DNA of 64,000 nucleotides from Variovorax ginsengisoli. Its GTDB lineage: Bacteria; Pseudomonadota; Gammaproteobacteria; Burkholderiales; Burkholderiaceae_C. Location of the stretch: NCBI RefSeq assembly GCF_030811835.1, contig NZ_JAUSRO010000008.1:1-64000 (forward strand), in the 5' to 3' direction. Made by a program: the position numbers and the translations under genes. The notes below the pieces were generated by a model, which was given only the letters and a program-made list of their open reading frames with translations, was not told where the DNA came from and made no database searches. Shown piece after piece: positions 8,488 to 17,467 of this stretch. Within the stretch, counting starts at the first letter, position 1. Each line of letters starts with the position of its first letter.

Positions 8488-11400
8488 GCCTTCGTGCACG
8501 CAGCTTCAGGGCGACGGTGCGCACCCGTTCCACCGCGAGCCAACTGATCGCCTCGATCGGCCTGATCGGCAGCCTGTTTGCCAGCGGCGCGCTGCATGCG
8601 CAGGCCGACGCCAGCGCTGCGCTCATCGAGCAAGGCAACTATTGGCAGAACATGGGTCGCGCCGACCTCGCGGAAGAGAGCTGGCGCAAGCTGCTGCGCG
8701 TCGACCCGCAGTCCGCCGATGCGCTGTACGGCATGGCACAGATCGAGCTCGGCCGCGGCAATGCCGAACCGGCACGCACCTGGATCAACCGCCTGCGCGC
8801 CGCACACCCGAACGACCCTCGCGCGGTGCGCCTGCAGCAGCAGGCCCAGCAAGGCGGCGTGCCGACCAGCGACCTGCAGCGCGCGCGCGCCGCGGCGCAG
8901 GCCGGCCGCGCGGCAGAAGCCCTGCAGCTCTACCGCAGCGTCATCGGCAACAACCCGCCACCGGACAACCTCGCGCTCGAGTACTACCAACTGCTCGGTG
9001 GCACGCCCACGGGCTGGGATGAGGGCCGCAAGGGCCTAGAACAGCTGGCCAAGGACAAGCCGGACAACCTGAACGTGCGCCTGGCCCTGGCGCAGCTGCA
9101 GACCTACCGCGAGCCCACGCGCCGCGACGGCATCCGCAGCCTCTCGGCGCTGTCCAAGCAGGCGGGCGTCGGCACGGCAGCACGCGCCAGCTGGCGCCAG
9201 GCGCTGATCTGGCTCGATGCACGTGCGCCGGATGCACCGCTCTACCAGGAGTTCCTGAGCACGGCGCCCGACGCCGCCGTCTCGGCACGCCTGGAAAGCC
9301 TCACTGAAACCAAGACCGCGGCCACGCCGGCCTCGCCTTCCGCACAGCCGCTGAGCGAAGGCTTCAAGGCGCTCGACCGCGGCGACCAGACCACGGCCGA
9401 AGCACGCTTCCAGCAGGCACTGCGCCTGCTGCCCGGCGACAGCGAGGCACTCGGCGGTCTCGGCCTCATCCGGCTGCGCCAGGAGCGCTTCGCGCAGGCC
9501 CAGGAATACCTCGAGCAGGCCTCGCGCACCGGTGGGCGCAAGTGGAACCAGGCGCTGCAGAGCGCCACCTACTGGAACCTGATCGGCCAGGCCACCGCGG
9601 CGCGCCAGCGCAACGATCTCGGTGGCGCGCAGTCGCTGCTCGAACGCGCGGTGCGCATCGACGCAAAGGAACCGGTCGGCCAGACCGCCCTGGCCGATGT
9701 CCGCCTGGCCAACGGCGAACTGCCGCAGGCCGAGCAGGGCTACACCCGCGTGCTCGAGGCCAAGCCGGGCGACCCGCAGGCCATTCGTGGCCTCATCAAC
9801 GTCTACACCCAGCAGGGGCGCGCCAACGAAGCGCTGGCGCTGGCCCAGCGGCTCACGCCCGAGCAGGCCGCCCAGATCGGTGGCCTGCAGAACGTGCGCG
9901 TCGACCAGGCCCGTGCCCAGGCACGCCAGCAGAACGAGGCCGGCGACCCGGCCGGCGCCCAACGCACGCTGGAGGACGCCATGCTGACCGCGCCGGACAG
10001 CCCGTGGATCCGCCTGGACCTGGCCAACATCTACCGGCGCCAGGGCCTGACTGCCCAGGCGCGCGGCGTCATGGACGGCCTGCTGATGTCGCAGCCGGAC
10101 ATGCCCGACGCGCTGTATGCGAGCGCCCTGCTCGCCTCCGACGCGGGTGACCCGATTTCCGGCCTGCAGTACCTCGAACGCATTCCGCCGAACACGCGCA
10201 CGCGCGACATGACGCAGTTGCAGCGCAAGCTCTTCGTTCAAGGCCAGGCGCAGCAGGCCCAGGCCCTGGCGCGCTCGGGCCAGGCCGGTGCCGCGCGCGG
10301 CCTGCTGGCCCAGGCCGAGAGCTCGTTGGGCAACGACATTCCAGCCGAACTCTGGGGCCAGCTTGCGAGCGCCTATGCCGAAATCGGCGACGCACCGCGT
10401 GCCTTGGCCATGAGCCGCCAGCTGCTCGCCCGCAGCCCGAACCCGCCCATCGGCGACCGGCTGCTGTACGCCTCCATTCTGGTGAAGACGAACCAGGACA
10501 TCGAGCTGGCGGCCCTGCTGCGCAACCTGCAGGCCACCAACATGACGCCGGCACAGCGCGCGGACTTCGACAACCTGCGCGTGTCGTACAGCCTGCGCCA
10601 GACCGATGCGCTGCGCGAGGCCGGCAACCTGGAGGCGGCCTACAACGCCATGGCGCCGCTGTTGGCGGAACGGCCCAACGACACGCAGGTCATGGCTGCC
10701 CTCGCCCGCCTGTACAGCGCTGCGCGCGACGACCAGCAGGCGCTGGCGCTCTACCAGCGCATCCTGCAGCGCACGCCGACCGATCTCGACACGCTGCTGG
10801 CGGCCTCCTCTAGCGCCACGGCGATCAAGGACTACGGCAACGCCGAGAACTACGTCATGGCCGCGCTCAAGCAGGCGCCCGAGCAATCACGCGTATTGGC
10901 CGCGGCCGGACGCATGTACCGCGCCGCTGGCGACAACGGCCGCGCCGAACAGTACCTGCGCGCGGCCGTCGCAGCCGACAACCGCGCGGCCGGCGGGCTG
11001 GGCACCGCTGGTGCACGCGGCACCGGCGGCGGCATGCCAAGCGGCAACCCGTTCGCGGGCATGACCGGCGGTGCGCAAACCTCCGCCTCCCCGTTCGGCC
11101 TGTCGCAGACGTCCGCGTCCTCGCAGGCGGCCATGCCTGGCGTGCCAGTCTCGCCCTTTGCCGGAATGCGGGGCAACAATCCCGCCGCAGCGCAGGCTGC
11201 CGTGCCAGTGAGCATGCAGATGCCCGCAGCGACTGCAGCGGCGCCCGCGTCCACTGCGGGCATGCCGTGGGCATCTGGCGCCTCTAGTGCGCCGGCCGCG
11301 ACATCGAACACGGCGGCCGGCAAGCGCTCGGCCACCACCGCTTCGCGCACCACGCAGCGCAACATCGCGGCCGGCAACATGCGCGCGAACGCCACGGCTG

Positions 11401-12848
11401 CTGCGCCGACGGCCAACGCCGCCGGCAACTGGCAGCCGCCGCCGGCGACCATGCAGCAGCCATCGCAGGCCCCGATCTATGGCGGCTATCCGGTACAGAC
11501 CGCCGAGGCGCTGCCCGTGCCCAGCCAGTACCCGCGGCCTGGCAGCAGCCTGGCCAACGATCCGGGCTGGACGACGCCGCCGCTCAGCAACCTCGGCGCA
11601 CCGGCCAATCCGCTGCTGTCCGAGCTGCAGGAACTGCAGGCCGAGCGCAGTACCGTGGTCACCGCAGGTACCGTCTATCGCAACCGTGCGGGCGAAGGTG
11701 GGTTGAGCAAACTGTCGGACCTCCAGATTCCCATCCAGGCCCGCATTCCCGTGGGCAGCGGCAAGCTGGTGGTGAGTGCCACGCCCACGGTGCTCGATGC
11801 CGGCTCCATGGCTTCGGACTACGCCACCACCAGCCGCTTCGGCGGCGGACCGCAGGCCGCGCTCAACCAGTCGCTGGGCAGCGTGCGCGCGCCGGAATCG
11901 CAAAGCGCGAGCGGCATCGGCCTGAGTGTGGGCTACGAGGGCAAGAACCTCAATGCCAGCATCGGCACCACGCCGCTGGGCTTCCAGGAAACCAACGTGA
12001 TCGGCAATGTGGGCTACACCGGTGCGCTGACCGACAGCCTGTCCCTCAAGGCCGACCTGTCGCGCAAGCCCGTGACCGACAGCCTGCTTTCCTTTGCGGG
12101 CACCGAGGACCGGCGCACGGGCGACAAGTGGGGCGGCATCGTCGCCACCGGCGGCAGGCTCGACCTGACGCATGACGACGGCACCTATGGCATCTACGGC
12201 TATGGCTCGTACAGCTCGATCACGGGGCTGAACGTGGCCGACAACACGCGCGCCGAAGGTGGCGGCGGGCTCTACATGCACATCCTGCGCAATGCGGGCT
12301 CCAGCCTCACGGCCGGCCTGAACATCGGCTTGATGGGGTACGACAAGAACCTGAGCTACTTCACCTACGGGCACGGCGGCTACTTCAGCCCGCAGCGCTA
12401 TGTGAGCGTGGCCTTCCCGATCGACTGGCAAGGACGCAGCAACCGCCTGGCGTGGCGCGTGAACGCCTCGCTGGGTCTGCAGTCGTTCAAGCAGGACGAT
12501 GCGTCGTACTTCCCGACCGACGCGGCGCGCCAGGCCAACGCAGTGGCCGCCAATACCTCGGCGACCTCGCTGGGGCTGACCAGCGGCACGTTCACCGGCG
12601 TGTACACGGGCACCACCCACACGGGCTTCGCTTACAACTTTGCCGGTGTGCTGGAGTACCAGTTGGCGCCGCAGCTGTATCTGGGCGGTTCTGTCGGCCT
12701 GAACAACGCGCAGAACTACCGGCAGGTCACCGGCGGCCTGTACCTGCGCTACATGTTCGGGGTGCCAGGCAATTCGTTCTCGGCACCGGGTGCCGGCACG
12801 GGCGGCACGCTCGCGCCGGTCACTTCACCCTATACGCCGCTGTTGTAG
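8463..12848 (+). CDS. bcsC: Cellulose export protein BcsC (TPR scaffold plus outer-membrane barrel)
   Basis: The 1461-residue precursor has a signal peptide (LIASIGLIGSLFASGALHAQ, residues about 24-43), some 800 residues of tetratricopeptide repeats (for example ADALYGMAQIELGRGNAEPA), and a C-terminal beta-barrel from about residue 1070 to the end. The TPR part recruits periplasmic partners and the barrel passes the glucan through the outer membrane. It is about 300 residues longer than E. coli BcsC (1157). Much of the excess is a Gly/Ala/Pro/Ser/Met-rich linker at residues about 838-1045 with repeated PFAGM motifs. The gene ends the operon and converges on a GGDEF-EAL gene. Confidence 0.93.
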   Translation: MSVRPTRVSLRARSFRATVRTRSTASQLIASIGLIGSLFASGALHAQADASAALIEQGNYWQNMGRADLAEESWRKLLRVDPQSADALYGMAQIELGRGNAEPARTWINRLRAAHPNDPRAVRLQQQAQQGGVPTSDLQRARAAAQAGRAAEALQLYRSVIGNNPPPDNLALEYYQLLGGTPTGWDEGRKGLEQLAKDKPDNLNVRLALAQLQTYREPTRRDGIRSLSALSKQAGVGTAARASWRQALIWLDARAPDAPLYQEFLSTAPDAAVSARLESLTETKTAATPASPSAQPLSEGFKALDRGDQTTAEARFQQALRLLPGDSEALGGLGLIRLRQERFAQAQEYLEQASRTGGRKWNQALQSATYWNLIGQATAARQRNDLGGAQSLLERAVRIDAKEPVGQTALADVRLANGELPQAEQGYTRVLEAKPGDPQAIRGLINVYTQQGRANEALALAQRLTPEQAAQIGGLQNVRVDQARAQARQQNEAGDPAGAQRTLEDAMLTAPDSPWIRLDLANIYRRQGLTAQARGVMDGLLMSQPDMPDALYASALLASDAGDPISGLQYLERIPPNTRTRDMTQLQRKLFVQGQAQQAQALARSGQAGAARGLLAQAESSLGNDIPAELWGQLASAYAEIGDAPRALAMSRQLLARSPNPPIGDRLLYASILVKTNQDIELAALLRNLQATNMTPAQRADFDNLRVSYSLRQTDALREAGNLEAAYNAMAPLLAERPNDTQVMAALARLYSAARDDQQALALYQRILQRTPTDLDTLLAASSSATAIKDYGNAENYVMAALKQAPEQSRVLAAAGRMYRAAGDNGRAEQYLRAAVAADNRAAGGLGTAGARGTGGGMPSGNPFAGMTGGAQTSASPFGLSQTSASSQAAMPGVPVSPFAGMRGNNPAAAQAAVPVSMQMPAATAAAPASTAGMPWASGASSAPAATSNTAAGKRSATTASRTTQRNIAAGNMRANATAAAPTANAAGNWQPPPATMQQPSQAPIYGGYPVQTAEALPVPSQYPRPGSSLANDPGWTTPPLSNLGAPANPLLSELQELQAERSTVVTAGTVYRNRAGEGGLSKLSDLQIPIQARIPVGSGKLVVSATPTVLDAGSMASDYATTSRFGGGPQAALNQSLGSVRAPESQSASGIGLSVGYEGKNLNASIGTTPLGFQETNVIGNVGYTGALTDSLSLKADLSRKPVTDSLLSFAGTEDRRTGDKWGGIVATGGRLDLTHDDGTYGIYGYGSYSSITGLNVADNTRAEGGGGLYMHILRNAGSSLTAGLNIGLMGYDKNLSYFTYGHGGYFSPQRYVSVAFPIDWQGRSNRLAWRVNASLGLQSFKQDDASYFPTDAARQANAVAANTSATSLGLTSGTFTGVYTGTTHTGFAYNFAGVLEYQLAPQLYLGGSVGLNNAQNYRQVTGGLYLRYMFGVPGNSFSAPGAGTGGTLAPVTSPYTPLL

Positions 12849-12863
12849 CCTGCTGCAGCCGGA

Positions 12864-12909
12864 GCGCCGCCCTTCAGGCGCAATCGGCCGCACGGCCCCA
12901 GGGCGGCGC
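12864..12909. repeat. 10-bp inverted repeat between convergent bcsC and GGDEF-EAL genes
   Basis: GCGCCGCCCT at 12864-12873 pairs perfectly with AGGGCGGCGC at 12900-12909. The right arm lies inside the end of the convergent gene. There is no T-run on either side, so it is not a classical intrinsic terminator, but it could stabilise 3' ends or aid termination of both transcripts. Confidence 0.45.
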
Positions 12910-14538
12910 CCGCTCGAAACCGGCGATCCATTCGGGGACCTCGGCCGCCGACAAGGGCTTGGCAATGCCGTACCCCTGCCCAAGGGTGCAGCCCAGTGCC
13001 AGCAGCGCGTGGCCATGCGCCACGGACTCCACTCCCTCGGCGATCATCGTGCGGCCGAGCGCGCGTGCGAGCAGCAGGATGCCTTCGACGATGGCGCGAT
13101 CTTCCGCATCGTCGAGCATGCCGTTGACAAAGGATTGGTCGAGCTTGAGCGCAGTCAATGGCAGGCGCCGCAGGTACGACAGCGACGAGTAGCCAGTGCC
13201 GAAATCGTCCATAGTGACCGGCACGCCCATTTGCGTGCACGCGCCGATGAACTGCGCCACGGCAACGAAATCCTTGATGGCCGTGGTCTCGAGGATTTCC
13301 AGTTCGAGCACGCCGATGGGCAGTTCCGGATAACGGGCGAGATGGTGCTCAAGCCGTTGCACGAAGTCGGGCCGCAGCATGTGCCGCGGACTGATGTTGA
13401 CGCTCACCGAAGTGCGCACCCCCTGGTCGAACCATTCCGCGGCCTGCCGGATGGCTTCGCCGATGGCCCAGTCGCCGAGGTCCTCGACCAGCTCGTGGTC
13501 TTCGATCAGATGCACGAACTCCGACGGCTGCAACAGGCCCCGCTCGGAATGCTGCCAGCGAATGAGCGCCTCGAATCCGATCACCCGGCCGCAGCGCATG
13601 TCGACCTTGGGCTGGTACGCCAGGAAAAATTCATCGCGTCCCAGCCCGTCCTTGATCAGCGCGAGAGTCTGGCGGTCGAGCTGTTCGTCACGGACCTGCC
13701 CTGCATCGAAGTAATGCACATGGTTGCCGCCCGGACGTTTGGCCAGGAACACGGCATGCTGGGCGTGCTGAAGCATCACCTCGGTCGGCTGTTCACCCCA
13801 GGGCATGAGCGACACGCCCACGCTCAGCCGCAGGCGGGCCTGGCGGTCGAGCAGGCGGTACGGGTGCGTGAGCCGCGCGAGCAGTTGCCGCAGGAACTCG
13901 TCGCACTGCGTACGGCTCGCGAACGACATCACCAGTGCGAACTCATCGCCGCCCACGCGGGCGATCACCGCATCGGGCGGGACGGCCGTCTTGATCCGGC
14001 GCGCCATTTCGCGCAGCACGGTATCGCCGCCCGCCGGGCCGAAGCGGTCGTTGATGTCGCGAAGACGGTCGATGTCCAGGTAGCACACGGCGAGCAGGCG
14101 GCTTTTGTCGCCGCCGGGCTCCAGTTGCATCATCGACGCCAGTTCGTCGGTCGACGGAATGCGGTTGGGCAGCCGCGTGAGCGCATCGCGGCGCGACAAC
14201 ACTTCCAGGCGTTCGCCACGCAAACCGCGCGAGGCGAGTACGAAGGTCCAGAGGATGCAGCGGTCTTCCATGCGCTCACCGCGCATGTCCACGCGCTGGG
14301 CCTGGCCGTTCTGCCCGATCAGCGTGACGCCCAGATGCTCGATCACGCCCCGCACTGGCGCCGGCATCGCATCGCCAGACAGCGCCTGGGCGTCGGCTGA
14401 GGGTTCGTACACGTCGCTGAACGGCATGTCGGCCAGCGTACCGGGGGCATACGCCAGCAGATGGTGCGCATCCTCGTCGGCCCATAGGATCTGGCCATCA
14501 CAAATCTTCAAATGGCCAGCGACGATGCGGGAAGACAT
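12874..14538 (-). CDS. GGDEF-EAL protein, probable c-di-GMP phosphodiesterase
   Basis: A 554-residue protein with an N-terminal PAS-like sensor (residues 1-120, starting MSSRIVAGHLKICDGQILWA), a GGDEF domain with intact GGDEF near residue 197 and an EAL domain near residue 323. The EAL domain has the catalytic signature FEALIRW, DDFGTGYSS, and the ExV motif in EGVES. Intact EAL motifs suggest c-di-GMP hydrolysis, with GGDEF possibly as GTP sensor or synthase. No transmembrane helix is seen, so it is cytoplasmic. It converges on bcsC and is next to a cyclase, so it probably lowers the c-di-GMP pool that activates BcsA. A GTG at 14640 would add 34 residues of unlikely sequence. Confidence 0.88.
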   Translation of the reverse strand: MSSRIVAGHLKICDGQILWADEDAHHLLAYAPGTLADMPFSDVYEPSADAQALSGDAMPAPVRGVIEHLGVTLIGQNGQAQRVDMRGERMEDRCILWTFVLASRGLRGERLEVLSRRDALTRLPNRIPSTDELASMMQLEPGGDKSRLLAVCYLDIDRLRDINDRFGPAGGDTVLREMARRIKTAVPPDAVIARVGGDEFALVMSFASRTQCDEFLRQLLARLTHPYRLLDRQARLRLSVGVSLMPWGEQPTEVMLQHAQHAVFLAKRPGGNHVHYFDAGQVRDEQLDRQTLALIKDGLGRDEFFLAYQPKVDMRCGRVIGFEALIRWQHSERGLLQPSEFVHLIEDHELVEDLGDWAIGEAIRQAAEWFDQGVRTSVSVNISPRHMLRPDFVQRLEHHLARYPELPIGVLELEILETTAIKDFVAVAQFIGACTQMGVPVTMDDFGTGYSSLSYLRRLPLTALKLDQSFVNGMLDDAEDRAIVEGILLLARALGRTMIAEGVESVAHGHALLALGCTLGQGYGIAKPLSAAEVPEWIAGFERAPPWGRAADCA

Positions 14539-14640
14539 GGGGAGGAAGAATCGGTGGAGAGGCGGAGCGCGCGTCACCGCCTCAATGGCGGGCGAGCAGC
14601 AGGGTTCACCCAAACAGGGTCGATGGACGAAGGAAGGCAC

Positions 14641-16110
14641 TCATCGCGCCGTGCCTTTGATTTCGCGATAGTGGCAGGCTTTGTCCGCGTACATCGCCTT
14701 GTCGGCGCGCAGCAACGCAGCATCGAGCGAGTCGCCAGCATGGCAGGTCGCAATGCCGATGGCCAGGCTCAGCGTCAGACCCGAATGGCCCGCATAGAAC
14801 TGGTTGTTCAGGTCCAGCAGCGACAGCACGCGTTCGCGCGCGGCAAGGGCCCCACGCTCATCGGTTGCCGGCATCAGCACGGCGAACTCATCGCCGCCGA
14901 TGCGGGCAGGCCACGAGGGCGGGTCGACTGCCTTGCTGAGCACCTCTCCCACCCGCCGCAGCAGCCCGTCGCCGGCCGCGTGGCCGCTGTCATCGTTGAC
15001 CTCCTTCATGCCGTTGAGGTCGATGGCCAGGACGGACACGGGCCACGGCCCCTTGCGCGACAGGCGATTGAGCTCCTCCGTGTAGAAGGTCCGGTTGTTC
15101 AGTTGCGTGAGCACGTCGTGCTTGCCGAGGTATTCGAGGTATGCCTCGGCCTTCTTGCGTGCGGTGATGTCCATCAGCGACACCACCACCAGGTCCCAAT
15201 GGGCCGACCGGTCCGTGAGCACCGAGAACTGCATGTGGATGTGAATCGGGTCGCCGGTCAGCGAATAGTTGATCACCTCGCGCTGCTGCAGCAGCTTGCC
15301 GTTCCACAGATCGAGCAGTTGCTCGGCAAAGGACTCGCGCATCTCGTCGCGGAACACGCGCGGAATGTTCTGCATGAGCATCTTCTTGTCGGTGGCGCCG
15401 AACATGTGCAGCGTTTCCCGGTTGACATCGAGCACACGGATCTCCTGCATGCAGCGCGTGACGAATTCCGGGTGCACCTTGATGAAGGTGGCGAAGTCGG
15501 TGATGCCGCGCTCGCGCAGATCGTCGAGCAGGCGCTTGATCGAAGAAAAATCCTCCACCCACAGCGAGACGGGCGAGTGTTCGAACAGGCCGCGCGCGTA
15601 GCGCTCGCTTTCCGCGCGCCGCCGCTCGGCGGCCACCCGGGCCGTGATGTCGTCGACGGACACCATCACGCGGTCCCACGCCGCCTCGTGGCCGGGGAGC
15701 ACGCGCACGCGCACTTCGACGTCCAGCCTGCGCCCATCGAGCGTGTAGTTCACGGTCTGGGTGGCAAAAGACAGCTGGCCTTGCCACAGCAGGCACAACT
15801 CATGAATGGCTGTGCGCGTCATGTCGTCTCGAAACACGCACTCCAGGTTGGCCACCAGCACAGCCTGACTGGACGCGCCCAGCAGGTCGAGCGTGGCCTG
15901 GTTGACGCGCAGCACCTGGAAGCAGGCCATGCAGGCCTGTACGCGGGTCGCATCGGCCTCCAGGTGCGAACGCAGGTCTTCGATGCCTTCGTTGCGCCAC
16001 CGGGCGAACAGCGCATGAAGCTGGCTGTAGTCCTCCAGCCAGAGCGACACCGGCGCCAGTTCGAACATGGCATCCAAATCGGTGGATGGCGACAAGAGTG
16101 GCATGGACAT
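14641..16110 (-). CDS. PAS-PAS-GGDEF diguanylate cyclase
   Basis: A 489-residue soluble protein with two related PAS domains (PVSLWLEDYS near residue 20 and PVSLWVEDFS near residue 180) and a GGDEF domain from about residue 315, active-site IGGDEFAVLMP near residue 406. It should make c-di-GMP from two GTP in response to a cytosolic signal sensed by the PAS pair. The usual inhibitory RxxD site upstream of GGDEF is missing (the segment reads AVDPPSWPARIGGDEF), so classical product inhibition is unlikely. It lies 102 nt upstream of the GGDEF-EAL gene on the same strand, forming a synthase/hydrolase pair beside the cellulose operon. Confidence 0.9.
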   Translation of the reverse strand: MSMPLLSPSTDLDAMFELAPVSLWLEDYSQLHALFARWRNEGIEDLRSHLEADATRVQACMACFQVLRVNQATLDLLGASSQAVLVANLECVFRDDMTRTAIHELCLLWQGQLSFATQTVNYTLDGRRLDVEVRVRVLPGHEAAWDRVMVSVDDITARVAAERRRAESERYARGLFEHSPVSLWVEDFSSIKRLLDDLRERGITDFATFIKVHPEFVTRCMQEIRVLDVNRETLHMFGATDKKMLMQNIPRVFRDEMRESFAEQLLDLWNGKLLQQREVINYSLTGDPIHIHMQFSVLTDRSAHWDLVVVSLMDITARKKAEAYLEYLGKHDVLTQLNNRTFYTEELNRLSRKGPWPVSVLAIDLNGMKEVNDDSGHAAGDGLLRRVGEVLSKAVDPPSWPARIGGDEFAVLMPATDERGALAARERVLSLLDLNNQFYAGHSGLTLSLAIGIATCHAGDSLDAALLRADKAMYADKACHYREIKGTAR

Positions 16111-16159
16111 GCTTGAGACGTGGCTGAAAGTTCCAGCCCCTATTGTCGCGTGCTTGTTG

Positions 16160-17437
16160 TCACAAACCTTGCGCTTTTGCCGCCGGGTGTTCGCGCTTCG
16201 CCACGGCCGGTACGCGCCGGCGCATGGCCCAGTTGAAAAGAGGCGTGGCCATGAGCGTGGTCACGATCGCCATCAGGACCAGGATGGAGAACAGGCCCGG
16301 CTCGATCACACCGGCCTGCAGGCCGATGTTGATGATGATCAGCTCCATCAGACCACGCGCATTCATGAGCGAGCCAATGGCCAGCGCGTCGCGGTTGTTC
16401 TCACCCGTCAGGCGCGCTGCAGCCCAGCAGGCAATGCCCTTGCCGCCAAAGGAGGCGGCGATGATCGCCACGGCCGCCAGCAGGATGCCGGGCTCGAAAA
16501 GTACGCCCAGTCGGGTGTTCAAGCCCGAGTAGGTGAAAAACATCGGCAGCAGGAAGACGACCACGAAGGGCTGCAGCTGCTCACGCAGCTTTTGCGTGAG
16601 CGCACCGCGTGGCAAGACGGCGCCCAGCAGGAAGCCGCCGAACACGGCGTGGATACCGATGGCATCCATGGCGAACCCACTCAACGCGAACAGCACCAGC
16701 ACCAGCGCCAGCATGGAAGCGCTCAGCGGCGCGTCGGGGCGCACATGGCGGCCCAGGCCACGCAGCAGCCGGGAGCCGATGAACACCATGAACAACGCGT
16801 AGGCGATGCCGCCACCGATAGCGGCATAGGCACTGTCCCAGGTGCCGCCGAAGCTCGCGAGCACGATGGCCAGGATGCACCAGGCTGCCGCATCGTCGAC
16901 CGCGCCAGCGGTGAGCGCCAGTGTGCCGAGCGAGCTGCCCGACAGGCCGCGCTCATGGATGATGCGCGCGAGCATCGGAAATGCCGTGATCGCAATCGCC
17001 GCGCCGAGAAACAGCGAGGCCTCCAGCGGCTTGGCCCGCTCGGAGAAAAGCCCCGGCACAGTGTGCAGCCACGGAATCAGTGCAAAGGCCAGCACGAAAG
17101 GCACCACGATGCCAGCCGCCGACACCGACACGGCGCTGCGAAAGCGGCTGCGGAAGTGGTCGCTGCGGAATTCGGTGCCCACCAGGAACATGTACATGCC
17201 CACGCCCAGTTGCCCGGCCACGTAGAGCATGCCCAACGTTTCCTTGGGGAATAGCGCGCGCTGCAATTCCGGGGCGAGCAGGCCGAACAGCGAAGGGCCG
17301 AGCGCCACGCCTGCGATCATTTCGCCGACGACCTGCGGCTGGCCCAGCTTCTGGGCCAGCCGGCCGAAGAGCTGGCAGGCCACGATGATGGTTGCCACCT
17401 GCAGGAAGAAATAAACGGACAGTTGTGAAGTGGGCAT
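16160..17437 (-). CDS. Cation:proton antiporter (CPA2/KefB-like, no RCK domain)
   Basis: A 425-residue membrane protein with about 12-13 hydrophobic helices. It begins LSVYFFLQVATIIVACQLFG and has the CPA2 features GQPQVVGEMIAGVALGPSLF, the AIAITAFPMLARII helix and the VDDAAAWCILA helix, where the paired Asp residues bind the cation. It stops after the membrane domain (AMRRRVPAVAKRE) and lacks the cytoplasmic TrkA-N/RCK regulatory domain of KefB/KefC. Likely role: Na+ or K+/H+ exchange for pH and ion homeostasis. It lies 30 nt downstream of the epimerase gene on the same strand, so the two may be cotranscribed. Confidence 0.85.
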   Translation of the reverse strand: MPTSQLSVYFFLQVATIIVACQLFGRLAQKLGQPQVVGEMIAGVALGPSLFGLLAPELQRALFPKETLGMLYVAGQLGVGMYMFLVGTEFRSDHFRSRFRSAVSVSAAGIVVPFVLAFALIPWLHTVPGLFSERAKPLEASLFLGAAIAITAFPMLARIIHERGLSGSSLGTLALTAGAVDDAAAWCILAIVLASFGGTWDSAYAAIGGGIAYALFMVFIGSRLLRGLGRHVRPDAPLSASMLALVLVLFALSGFAMDAIGIHAVFGGFLLGAVLPRGALTQKLREQLQPFVVVFLLPMFFTYSGLNTRLGVLFEPGILLAAVAIIAASFGGKGIACWAAARLTGENNRDALAIGSLMNARGLMELIIINIGLQAGVIEPGLFSILVLMAIVTTLMATPLFNWAMRRRVPAVAKREHPAAKAQGL

Positions 17438-17467
17438 GGGATGGCGTGGACAAGGAGAGGAAAGCCG

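Noticed and set aside
14539..14640. Extension of the GGDEF-EAL protein to a GTG at 14640
   Set aside because: The added 34 residues show no conservation pattern and the ATG at 14538 starts directly at the sensor domain.
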